A stretch of DNA of 64,000 bases, taken from Rhizobium sp. BT03 (GTDB lineage: Bacteria; Pseudomonadota; Alphaproteobacteria; Rhizobiales; Rhizobiaceae). The stretch spans positions 248,001-312,000 of the forward strand of contig NZ_CP125644.1 of NCBI RefSeq assembly GCF_030053155.1, read 5' to 3'. This document shows, in pieces, positions 26,982 to 35,216 of this stretch. The notes under the pieces were generated by a model. It did not search any database. It was not told the origin of the DNA and worked only from the letters and a program-made list of their open reading frames with translations. The first letter of the stretch is position 1. The number at the start of each line of letters is the position of its first letter. Made by a program: the position numbers and the translations under genes.

Positions 26982-28571
26982 TCAGGCGTCCAGCCAGACG
27001 CGGGTTGCGACATAGCCGTTCGACATGTCGTTGCCGATGTCGTGGACATAACCCTTCACCTGCTTGGTGGAGGCGTTCACGAAGTCGTTGAACATCGGCA
27101 GGATCACCCCGCCCTCGTCGCGCACCATCATCGCCATGGCGCGGTACAGGTCCTTGCGCTTGGCCTCGTCAAGCTCGGACCGGGCCTGCAGCAGCAGCTT
27201 GTCGAAATCGGGCCGCTTGAACTTGGTGTCGTTCCAATCCGCCGTCGAGAGATAGGCGGTGGAATACATCTGGTCCTGCGTCGGGCGGCCGCCCCAGTAG
27301 GAGGTCGAGAAGGGCTGGACGTTCCAGACGTTGGTCCAGTAGCCGTCGCCCGGCTCGCGCTTGACCTCGATCTCGATCCCGGCCTTCTTGCAGCTTTCCT
27401 GATAGAGCACGGCCGCGTCGACGCCGCCGGGGAAGGCGACTTCTGAGGTGCGCAGAAGAACCGAACCGCTATGGCCCGATTTCTTGTAGTGGAAGGCGGC
27501 CTTGTCGGGATCGTAGACACGCTGCTCGATGCCTTCGGGGAACAGCGCATAGGTGCTGTTGATCGGGAAGTCGTTGCCGACCTTGCCGTAACCGCCGAGG
27601 ATCTTCTGCACCATGGTTTCGCGGTCCATGGCGTATTTCAGCGCCAGCCGCAGGTCGTTATTATCGAACGGCGCCTTGTCGCAGTGCATGATGAAGACGT
27701 AATGGCCGCGGCCGGCGGTCGAGAGGATCTCGACATTGGGGGCGCGCTTCAGCAGGTTGACGGTCTTCGGATCGACGCGGTTGATGTAATGCACCTGGCC
27801 GGACGAGAGCGCCGCGATGCGGGCGGTGGCATCGTTCATGCCGATGACTTCGATCGAATCGACATAACCCCGGTCGCTGCGCCAATCGTCCTTGTTCTTT
27901 TCGAAGGTGGCGCGCACGCCGGCTTCGAAGCTCGTCAGCTTGTAGGGACCGGTACCGATCGAAGCGAGCGGATCGTCGACGCCGCCATTCGGCTGAATGA
28001 CCAGATGATAATCGGAGAGCAGCAGCGGCATGTCGGCATTGCCTTCGCTGAGCGTCAGCACTAAGTTGCCGCCGTCGGCCTTGATCTCCTTGATCGAGCC
28101 GAGGACACCAAGCGCGCCGGATTCCGACTTCTTATCGGTGTGGCGCTTCAGCGTCGCAACCACATCGTCGATCGTCAGCTCCTTGCCGTCGTGGAACTTG
28201 ACGCCCTTGCGGATCTTGAAGGTCCAGGTCACCGCGTCTTTCGAGGGCTCCCAGGATTCGGCGAGCGCCGGTACGGCGGCACCGGTCAGCGGGTCGGATT
28301 CGACCAGCATGTCACCCCAGCAGCGACCGATGCAGAACATGAACTGCGACAGGAATTTCGCCGGGTCCTTGGAATCGGTGGCGGCACCGCCTTCGAGGCC
28401 GAGCTTCAGGTGACCGCCGCGCTTCGGTTCGGCGGCTTCGGCGCTTTCGGTGAAGAGCTTGTCGGCGACGGCAAGCGTGATGCCGGCCGCCATGGCGCGT
28501 CCCATGAATTCGCGGCGGCTGAGCCCGCCCGCGGTGACGCGGCTTGCGAGATATTTCGTATAATCGTTCAT
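26982..28571 (-). CDS. ABC transporter substrate-binding protein, family 5 (peptide/nickel/opine class)
   Basis: 529 residues. A Tat-type signal (LSRREFMGRAMAAGITLAVA) is cleaved near EAAEP. The mature part has the family-5 pattern: LAESWEPSKDAVTWTFKIRKGVKFHDG, then GTGPYKLTSFEAG and the C-terminal MVRDEGGVILPMF. Placed between the CaiD-like hydratase and the permease genes of the same operon, so carnitine, gamma-butyrobetaine or a conjugate is the likely ligand. That differs from the choline/betaine-type proteins more often tied to carnitine uptake. Confidence 0.92.
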   Translation of the reverse strand: MNDYTKYLASRVTAGGLSRREFMGRAMAAGITLAVADKLFTESAEAAEPKRGGHLKLGLEGGAATDSKDPAKFLSQFMFCIGRCWGDMLVESDPLTGAAVPALAESWEPSKDAVTWTFKIRKGVKFHDGKELTIDDVVATLKRHTDKKSESGALGVLGSIKEIKADGGNLVLTLSEGNADMPLLLSDYHLVIQPNGGVDDPLASIGTGPYKLTSFEAGVRATFEKNKDDWRSDRGYVDSIEVIGMNDATARIAALSSGQVHYINRVDPKTVNLLKRAPNVEILSTAGRGHYVFIMHCDKAPFDNNDLRLALKYAMDRETMVQKILGGYGKVGNDFPINSTYALFPEGIEQRVYDPDKAAFHYKKSGHSGSVLLRTSEVAFPGGVDAAVLYQESCKKAGIEIEVKREPGDGYWTNVWNVQPFSTSYWGGRPTQDQMYSTAYLSTADWNDTKFKRPDFDKLLLQARSELDEAKRKDLYRAMAMMVRDEGGVILPMFNDFVNASTKQVKGYVHDIGNDMSNGYVATRVWLDA

Positions 28572-28690
28572 TCCCCAGTTCCTTCTTTATGGTGCGTTGA
28601 CAGAGAACTTCCGGGCAGATCCGCAGGCGGTTTCCTCTCCACCTCCGATGCCCGCATCATGCGGGAAACATTGCGGTTGCAGCCGCCTCC

Positions 28691-29473
28691 TTATTGTCCT
28701 TTCCAAATGGGGTTGCGCTTCTCGGCGAAGGCGCGGGCGCCTTCCAATTGGTCTTCGCTCGAATAGAGCTTGTCGACCGTCGCAAACTGCCGCTTGGTGA
28801 TCTTGTTCATGGCAGTCTGGAACGTCGAACCCTCTGCTTCGCGCACGATTTCCTTGATGGCCGCATAGACGAGCGGCGGGCCGCTTGCGAGCAGGCGGGC
28901 AAGCTCCCAGGCTCTCTCCATCAGCCTGTCGGCCGGCAGCACTTCGTTGACGAAGCCCCAGCGATGCGCCTCGTGAACGTCGAGCCAGCGTCCTGTTAAA
29001 AGCATGTCCATGGCAATGTGATAGGGGATGCGCTTCGGCAGCTTGATCGACGCCGCATCGGCAACCGTGCCCGAGCGGATTTCCGGCAGGGCGAAAGTGG
29101 CATGCTCGGCGGCGATGATCAGGTCGGCCGAAAGCGCGATCTCCAGTCCGCCGCCGCAACAGATGCCGTTGACCGCACAAATGACCGGCCTGTTGAGGTC
29201 GCGCAGCTCCTGCAGCCCGCCGAAGCCGCCGACACCGTAATCGCCGTCGACCGCATCACCTGATGCAGCCGCTTTGAGGTCCCATCCGGCACAAAAGAAC
29301 TTCTCGCCGGCACCCGTCACGATGGCGACACGCAATTCGGGATCGTCGCGGAAATCCCGGAAGATCAATCCCAGGGCACGGCTGGTCGCAAGGTCGATGG
29401 CATTCGCCTTCGGCCGGTCGATGATAACCTCGAGCACCCCGCCCTCATCTCGTGTGCGAATGTGGTCGCTCAA
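28691..29473 (-). CDS. caiD: Crotonobetainyl-CoA hydratase / carnitinyl-CoA dehydratase (CaiD-like)
   Basis: 260 residues, crotonase fold. It resembles E. coli CaiD in distinctive places: CAGWDLKAAASGDA, VNGICCGGGLEIALSADLI and the C-terminus AEKRNPIWKG. Predicted reaction: crotonobetainyl-CoA + water to L-carnitinyl-CoA, in the cytoplasm. It follows the CoA-ligase gene by six bases and works with the acyl-CoA dehydrogenase two genes up. A 119-base gap separates it from the binding-protein gene. Confidence 0.85.
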   Translation of the reverse strand: MSDHIRTRDEGGVLEVIIDRPKANAIDLATSRALGLIFRDFRDDPELRVAIVTGAGEKFFCAGWDLKAAASGDAVDGDYGVGGFGGLQELRDLNRPVICAVNGICCGGGLEIALSADLIIAAEHATFALPEIRSGTVADAASIKLPKRIPYHIAMDMLLTGRWLDVHEAHRWGFVNEVLPADRLMERAWELARLLASGPPLVYAAIKEIVREAEGSTFQTAMNKITKRQFATVDKLYSSEDQLEGARAFAEKRNPIWKGQ

Positions 29474-29479
29474 CCTATG

Positions 29480-31534
29480 CTACCTCCTCCGTCGTATGAG
29501 GGCATCGACTGCGGCAACACCGCGCCCTTCGGGAAGAACCATCAATGGATTAATGTCCAGTTCCTCCAGGCGTGCCGCGTTCTTTACGACATAATCTGCC
29601 GCTGCTGCGATAGCGGCGACCGCGGCGTCGAGATCGCCTTTCGGTCGCCCGCGATAGCCATAGATCAATTTTGCCAGTTTGAGGCGCAAAATCGCCGTCT
29701 GAATCTCGGCTTTCGTCGCCGGGAGCGGCAGGATGACGGAATCCTCGAGCAATTCGACAAAGATTCCGCCGGCTCCCACGGTGAGCGACAATCCGAAAAC
29801 GGGGTCGCGAATGGCGCCGATTATGAGCTCGGCGACCGGCGGATCGATCATCTTCTCGACGAGGTAACCGGCATTCGACGCCATTTTCGCCGCCGCGTTC
29901 GAGACGGCCTGCCTATCCCTGAGGTTGAGCGCCACTGCGCCGGCTTCGGTCTTGTGTGCAATGCCGAGCCCCTTCAGCACGACAGGGAAGCCGAGCCGTT
30001 CGGCCCGCTCGGCGGCTTCAAGCGGAGAAAAAGCCTGCAGCCCCCAGGGAACAGGGAGGCCGCAGGCAGCAAGCTCCGTCTTCGCATCGGCTTCCGTCAG
30101 TGTCTCGATCTCGCCGTCCAAGGGCGGCACGTCGAGCAGCGGCGGGGGAGGCGGGGCTTGCCAAGCTTGGCCGATGCCGGCTGCGACCTCAGCCGCAATG
30201 ACGGCTTCATCGATGCCCGAGAAGGCGACGATGCCATTGGCCATCAGCCGGTCGGCGACAGGTTCGGGCATATTCTCCGGAAGCGTCGCGAGAAGGCCGG
30301 CCAGCGCACCGGTGGCAGAGGCAGCTGTGATGACCGCATCCGCCGTCATCGCCCATTCGGACGCATCGCAACGGTCGCCTCGCGGGAAGTCGAGGACGAC
30401 GAGATTGAGGGCATAACCGCCTTCGAACATGGCGCTGAAGGCTTCGGTCTGGCGGACGAAATCACCCCAGACGAAAGTGTGGTAGTCGAGCGGATTGGAG
30501 AGCGTCACCATCTCGCCCAGCGCCCGCCGCAGACGCGGCAATTGCTGCGGCTGCAGCCCAGGGAATTCGACATTGCGGCCGACGGCGGCATCCGCCATCA
30601 GCGAAGCTTCGCCGCCGGAGCAACTCATCGACGAGATCGCGCGGCTTGGGAGGGGGCCGGCGACATGCAGCAGCTTCAGGGTTTCCAGCAATGCCGGCAG
30701 GCTTTGGACACGACCGATGCCGAGGCGGGCAAGCACGGCATCCGCCACCGCATCGCTGCCCGAAAGCGAAGCGGTATGCGACACCGCCGCCTGTTTTGCC
30801 TGCTCCGACCTGCCGACCTTCAGCACGACCACAGGCTTCTTCGACCGGCGGGCAATGGCGGCAAGGCGTTCGACGGCAGAAAGATCGCCGAAACCTTCGA
30901 CATGAAGTCCGACCGCCGTGACGCGCGGATCGTCGATCAATGCGCAGGCGACATCGGCAAGCGATGTCTGCGCCTGGTTACCGGCCGTGACCACATAGGC
31001 GATCGGCAGCCCGCGGGTCTGCATGGTCAGGTTGATCGCGATATTTGATGACTGCGTAAGGATCGCGACGCCGCGTTCGACGCGCTTCATGCCGTGCTGG
31101 TCGGGCCAGAGAAGTGCGCCATCGAGGCTGTTGATGAGCCCGTAGCAATTCGGCCCGAGGATCGGCATGTCGCCGGCCGCCTCGACAAGAGCCTGCTGCA
31201 GCTCGGCGCCATCGGCAAGCTCCGCAGTCGCCTCGCTGAAGCCCGACGCATAACAGACCGCCCCGCCGGCACCGGCACGCGAAAGGCCGCGAACGATGTC
31301 GACGGTGAGCGTTCGGTTGACGCCGACAAAGGCCGCGTCCGGTGCGGCGGGCAGATCGGTGAGGGAGCGATAACAGGGCCGCCCGAGCACCTCGTCCAAT
31401 TTTGGATGAACAGGCCAGATCTCGCCGGCAAAGCCCATTCGGTCGCATTGCTCCATCACCCGGCGCGCCTCGCGGCCGCCGAAGACGGCGATCGTTTGCG
31501 GTCTGAGCAGGCGGGCGAGCGGGCTGGATGTCAT
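29480..31534 (-). CDS. ADP-forming-type acyl-CoA synthetase (fused alpha/beta), betaine-CoA ligase candidate
   Basis: 684 residues from the ATG at 31534 (GGGAG upstream). Domain order: CoA-binding Rossmann domain (RPQTIAVFGG, residues ~8-130), two succinyl-CoA-synthetase-like flavodoxin domains (GPNCYGL; VAILTQSSNIA; SHTASLSGSD; SCSGGEASLMAD), then an ATP-grasp domain (GFPVVLKGLGIAHKTEAGAV; GLSLTVGAGGIFVELLEDS). The catalytic phospho-His position fits SHTASLSG. Known CaiC enzymes are AMP-forming; this is another family in the same operon position. Predicted to activate gamma-butyrobetaine, crotonobetaine or carnitine. Confidence 0.85.
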   Translation of the reverse strand: MTSSPLARLLRPQTIAVFGGREARRVMEQCDRMGFAGEIWPVHPKLDEVLGRPCYRSLTDLPAAPDAAFVGVNRTLTVDIVRGLSRAGAGGAVCYASGFSEATAELADGAELQQALVEAAGDMPILGPNCYGLINSLDGALLWPDQHGMKRVERGVAILTQSSNIAINLTMQTRGLPIAYVVTAGNQAQTSLADVACALIDDPRVTAVGLHVEGFGDLSAVERLAAIARRSKKPVVVLKVGRSEQAKQAAVSHTASLSGSDAVADAVLARLGIGRVQSLPALLETLKLLHVAGPLPSRAISSMSCSGGEASLMADAAVGRNVEFPGLQPQQLPRLRRALGEMVTLSNPLDYHTFVWGDFVRQTEAFSAMFEGGYALNLVVLDFPRGDRCDASEWAMTADAVITAASATGALAGLLATLPENMPEPVADRLMANGIVAFSGIDEAVIAAEVAAGIGQAWQAPPPPPLLDVPPLDGEIETLTEADAKTELAACGLPVPWGLQAFSPLEAAERAERLGFPVVLKGLGIAHKTEAGAVALNLRDRQAVSNAAAKMASNAGYLVEKMIDPPVAELIIGAIRDPVFGLSLTVGAGGIFVELLEDSVILPLPATKAEIQTAILRLKLAKLIYGYRGRPKGDLDAAVAAIAAAADYVVKNAARLEELDINPLMVLPEGRGVAAVDALIRRRR

Positions 31535-31538
31535 CGGC

Positions 31539-32699
31539 TCATGCTCCCAGCGGCCGGAGCAGGTCGCGGCTGATGATATGCCGCTGGATTTCCGAGGTGC
31601 CATCCCAGATGCGCTCGACGCGCGCATCGCGCCAGAAGCGGGCGAGCGGCAAGTCATCCATGAGACCCATGCCGCCGAAGATCTGGATCGCTTCATCCGT
31701 CACGCGAGCCAGCATTTCGGAGGCATAGAGCTTGGCCGAAGCGATCTGACGGTCGGCGGCAAGGCCGGCGTCGAGCCGCCAGGCGGCTGCAAGCGTCAGC
31801 CAATCAGCGGCGTCGATCTCGGTGATCATATCGGCAAGCTTGAAGGAGACGCCCTGATTGGCGCCGATCGGCCTGCCGAACTGCTTGCGCTCGGCGGCAT
31901 AGGGCAGGGCCATCTCGAAGACGCGGCGTGCCCGGCCGACGCAGGTGGCGGCGACGGTCAATCGCGTGCCGTAGAGCCACTGATTGGCGATATCGAAGCC
32001 GCGATGCACCTCGCCCAGCACCTGGGCTTCGGGGATCCGGCAATCGGTAAAACTCAGGGTGCAATTGTGGTAGCCCCTGTGCGAAACGGAATCATAGCCT
32101 TTCAGGATCTCGAAGCCCGGCGTGCCGCGATCGACGAGGAAGGCGGTGATCTTCTTCTTGATGCCCTTCGGCGTTTCCTCTTCGCCCGTCGCGGCAAAGA
32201 CGATGACGAAATCAGCGACATCGGCATGGGAGATGAAATGTTTCGTGCCGTTGAGCACGAAGTCGCCGCCGTCGCGGCGGGCAGCACACTTCATGCCGCG
32301 CATGTCGGAGCCGGCGTCCGGCTCGGTAATGGCGAGCGCGTCGATCTTCTCGCCGCGCACTGCCGGCAGGAGGTAACGCTCGCGCTGCTCGCCCTCGCAG
32401 GCCATCAGAATGCCGGAGGGCCGGCCGAAGAAGACAGTCAGGCCGAGCGAGCCACGTCCGAGCTCCCGTTCGACCAGCGTGAAGGTGAGGTGATCGAGGC
32501 CGGCGCCGCCGATCTCCTCGGGGAAATTGCAGGCATAGAAGCCGAGATCGATGCATTTGCGTTGGATTTGGCGGCCGAGCTCCGGCGGAACGATGCCGGT
32601 CCGCTCGACCTCGTTCTCGTGCGGATAGATCTCGGTCTCGACGAAGGCGCGAACCGTCTCGACGATCATTTCCTGTTCTTGGGCGAGACCGAAATCCAT
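31539..32699 (-). CDS. Acyl-CoA dehydrogenase, gamma-butyrobetainyl-CoA dehydrogenase candidate
   Basis: 386 residues from the ATG at 32699. FAD-dependent acyl-CoA dehydrogenase fold: AITEPDAGSDMRGM, RKQFGRPIGANQGVSFKLADM and IFGGMGLMDDLPLARFWRD are all present. In the motif that carries the catalytic Glu of many family members (YEGT), this protein reads WDGTSEIQ, with Asp at 366. Predicted to form crotonobetainyl-CoA from gamma-butyrobetainyl-CoA, electrons passing to ETF. Lies 10 bases after the carnitine dehydrogenase gene. Confidence 0.87.
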   Translation of the reverse strand: MDFGLAQEQEMIVETVRAFVETEIYPHENEVERTGIVPPELGRQIQRKCIDLGFYACNFPEEIGGAGLDHLTFTLVERELGRGSLGLTVFFGRPSGILMACEGEQRERYLLPAVRGEKIDALAITEPDAGSDMRGMKCAARRDGGDFVLNGTKHFISHADVADFVIVFAATGEEETPKGIKKKITAFLVDRGTPGFEILKGYDSVSHRGYHNCTLSFTDCRIPEAQVLGEVHRGFDIANQWLYGTRLTVAATCVGRARRVFEMALPYAAERKQFGRPIGANQGVSFKLADMITEIDAADWLTLAAAWRLDAGLAADRQIASAKLYASEMLARVTDEAIQIFGGMGLMDDLPLARFWRDARVERIWDGTSEIQRHIISRDLLRPLGA

Positions 32700-32709
32700 G
32701 CCGATTCCC

Positions 32710-34200
32710 CTATCGTTTCTGACCGACGTAACGGCCGGCGCCTTCAGGCAGCGCCAACGCCGCATGGGCACTCGCGATCGCCTTCACCCTGTCGAGCACG
32801 GCGGCCGGCGCCGGGGTGGCCTTACCCGCCTTGCTGTCGACATGCAGCAGCATCTGCTCGGCGGTCGCGAGGGGCTCGCCCGTTGCCGTATCGTGCAGCG
32901 TGTGAAAGACGTGCAGCCGCTTCTCGTCGACATCAAGGATCCGGCAGGTCGAATGGATCGCCTGTCCGAGTTTCGCCTCGCCGAGATGGCGGATATGGGT
33001 CTCCACCGTGTAGTAGCTGTGCCCCGCCTCGACATAGGCGAGATCGACGCCGATCAGGCGTAGCAGCGCATCCGACGTATCGCCGAAAACCTGCAGATAG
33101 CGGTGCTCGGTCATATGGCCGTTATAGTCGACCCAGGCAGGACTCACTTTCGCTTCGACAAGCCGCAGCGGTTTCGAAGGATCGGCGGTCATGGTCTCGC
33201 CGCCACCCTTCGCCCAGAGCGATTGCTCGAAGTCCTTGAGCAGCTTGCCGGCGCCCCAGCCCTTGCCGCCATGACCGCCCTTCAGCGCCTGCAGGATACC
33301 GACGAGATTTTCGTCGCGGATGCGTTCGAGTTCGCGGATCGACAAGCCGGCCGCCTGCTCGTCGGATTGCCGGCCGATCTTTTCAATCAGCGCATCGTCG
33401 AGATCGACGACATCGGTAAGCTTGGTCCAGGGCCAGGCAAGACAGGGGCCGAACTGGGCGAGGAAATGACGCATGCCGGCCTCGCCGCCGGCGATGCGGT
33501 AGGTCTGGAACAGACCCATCTGCGCCCAGCGCAGGCCGAAGGAATAGCGGATGACGTCGTCGAGCGTCTCGACGGTGCAGATATCGTCATGGATGAGCCA
33601 GAGAGCCTCGCGCCAGAGCGCTTCGAGCAGCCGGTCGCCGACGAAGGCCTCGATCTCCTTGGCGATGTGGACGCCCTTCATGCCGATCGGCGCCAGTCTT
33701 TCCATCGCCGCCTGAATGGTCGCCGCCGAGGTCTTTGCGCCGCCGACGATTTCGACGAGCGGCAGCAGATAGACGGGATTGTAGGGATGGGCGACGAAGA
33801 GCCGTTCGGGATGCGTCATGTCGCGCTGCAGATCGGTCGGCAGCAGGCCCGACGTGGACGAGCCGATCAGCGCGTCCGGGCGGGCCGCGGCGTCGATCTC
33901 GGTCAGCACGCGGCGCTTGAGGTCGAGCCTTTCCGGCACGCTTTCCTGGATCCAGTCGGCATCGGCGACGGCTTCCGCCAGCGTCGGGCAGAAGCGAAGC
34001 CTGCCTGGCGGCGGCAGCGGTGCGCCGGTCAGCATGGCGTAAGCTTTTTCGGCATTGGCGATCACTTCGCCGACGATGCGGCCTGCTTCCGGATGCGGGT
34101 CGAACACATCGACGTCGATGCCGGCGAGCAGGAAGCGGGCGATCCATCCGCCGCCGATGACGCCGCCGCCGATACAGGCCGCCTTGCTGATCTTGGTCAT
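32710..34200 (-). CDS. lcdH: L-carnitine dehydrogenase fused to betainyl-CoA thioesterase
   Basis: 496 residues, bifunctional. Residues 1-~325 are a 3-hydroxyacyl-CoA-dehydrogenase-type carnitine dehydrogenase: GGGVIGGGW nucleotide loop, SSTSGLLPTDLQ, HPYNPVYLLPLVEIV containing the catalytic His, and GDRLLEALWREAL. It oxidises L-carnitine to 3-dehydrocarnitine with NAD+. After a Gly-rich linker, residues ~345-496 form a 4HBT hot-dog thioesterase (VSPAWVDYNGHMTEHRYLQVFGD). Its neighbour, the dehydrocarnitine cleavage enzyme, makes betainyl-CoA, so the fused domain should release glycine betaine. Fused and split versions are both known in proteobacteria. Confidence 0.92.
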   Translation of the reverse strand: MTKISKAACIGGGVIGGGWIARFLLAGIDVDVFDPHPEAGRIVGEVIANAEKAYAMLTGAPLPPPGRLRFCPTLAEAVADADWIQESVPERLDLKRRVLTEIDAAARPDALIGSSTSGLLPTDLQRDMTHPERLFVAHPYNPVYLLPLVEIVGGAKTSAATIQAAMERLAPIGMKGVHIAKEIEAFVGDRLLEALWREALWLIHDDICTVETLDDVIRYSFGLRWAQMGLFQTYRIAGGEAGMRHFLAQFGPCLAWPWTKLTDVVDLDDALIEKIGRQSDEQAAGLSIRELERIRDENLVGILQALKGGHGGKGWGAGKLLKDFEQSLWAKGGGETMTADPSKPLRLVEAKVSPAWVDYNGHMTEHRYLQVFGDTSDALLRLIGVDLAYVEAGHSYYTVETHIRHLGEAKLGQAIHSTCRILDVDEKRLHVFHTLHDTATGEPLATAEQMLLHVDSKAGKATPAPAAVLDRVKAIASAHAALALPEGAGRYVGQKR

Positions 34201-34207
34201 GATATCC

Positions 34208-35110
34208 TCAGCGTTTCGTCAGCTTCAGCTTCTTGCGCACATCTTCCGGTCCGATGATCCGCGCCCCCATGCCTTCCACCACCTGCACCGCCTTTTCGAC
34301 GAGTTGCGCATTGGTGGCGAGCTGGCCCTTGCCGACGAAGAGGTTGTCCTCAAGGCCGACGCGCACATTGCCGCCGGCCAGAACCGCGGCTGCCGGATAG
34401 GCCATGGCGTTGCGGCCGATCGAAAAAGCCGAGAAGGTCCAGCTCTGAGGCACGTTGTTGACCATCGCCATGAAGGTGTTGAGATCGTCGGGCGCCCCCC
34501 ACGGAATGCCCATGCAGAGCTGAATCAGCACCGGATCTTCGATCAGGCCCTCTTCGGCGAGCTGCTTGGCGAACCAGAGATGGCCGGTGTCGAAGGCTTC
34601 GATCTCCGGCCGCACGCCGAGATCCGTCATCTTCTTCGCCATCGCCCGCAGCATCGCCGGCGTATTGGTCATGACATAGTCGCCGAGATTGAAGTTCATC
34701 GTGCCGCAGTCGAGCGTGCAGATCTCCGGCAGGCATTCGGCGACATGGCTGACGCGCTCGCTGGCGCCGGCCATATCCGTGCCTCTCGGATTGAGGGGAA
34801 GGGGACTTTCGACATCGCCGAAGATCAGATCCCCGCCCATGCCGGCCGTGAGATTGAGGACAACGTCGATGTCAGCCGAGCGGATGCGCTCGGTGACCTC
34901 CCTGTAGAGATCGTTGCGACGGCTGGCGGCCCCCGTTTCCGGATCACGGACATGGCAGTGAACAACAGCCGCCCCAGCCTTGGCGGCGTCGATCGCGGAA
35001 TCCGCGATCTGCTTGGGAGTGATGGGAACGTGGCTGGATTTGGAGACCGTATCGCCGGCGCCGGTGACAGCGCAGGTGATGAAGACATCGCGGTTCATCG
35101 CTAGAGGCAT
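34208..35110 (-). CDS. cdhC: 3-Dehydrocarnitine cleavage enzyme (BKACE/DUF849 family)
   Basis: 300 residues, GGGGAG nine bases before the ATG at 35110. TIM-barrel BKACE family: zinc-binding AVVHCHVRDPETG (His-x-His), TAGMGGD substrate loop, EAFDTGHLWFA. Predicted reaction: 3-dehydrocarnitine + acetyl-CoA to betainyl-CoA + acetoacetate. It opens the operon, seven bases before lcdH, and is divergent from the CdhR-like regulator, the same pairing as in characterised carnitine loci. Confidence 0.92.
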   Translation of the reverse strand: MPLAMNRDVFITCAVTGAGDTVSKSSHVPITPKQIADSAIDAAKAGAAVVHCHVRDPETGAASRRNDLYREVTERIRSADIDVVLNLTAGMGGDLIFGDVESPLPLNPRGTDMAGASERVSHVAECLPEICTLDCGTMNFNLGDYVMTNTPAMLRAMAKKMTDLGVRPEIEAFDTGHLWFAKQLAEEGLIEDPVLIQLCMGIPWGAPDDLNTFMAMVNNVPQSWTFSAFSIGRNAMAYPAAAVLAGGNVRVGLEDNLFVGKGQLATNAQLVEKAVQVVEGMGARIIGPEDVRKKLKLTKR

Positions 35111-35159
35111 GTTTTTATTCTCCCCGTCTTGTCAGGCATTACGCGACAGGATCAGCGGC

Positions 35160-35172
35160 AATGCTTTGCATT
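35160..35172. promoter_or_regulatory. Inverted repeat between cdhC and cdhR, operator candidate
   Basis: AATGC ttt GCATT, a perfect 5-3-5 inverted repeat in the 106-base divergent promoter region. A looser TGTC ... GACA pair lies at 35130-35148. Either may be the binding site of the divergent AraC-type regulator. Confidence 0.35.
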
Positions 35173-35216
35173 TTCGGAGGTCATCGATACATTATCGGAA
35201 ACCTTGGGAGGTGGCC

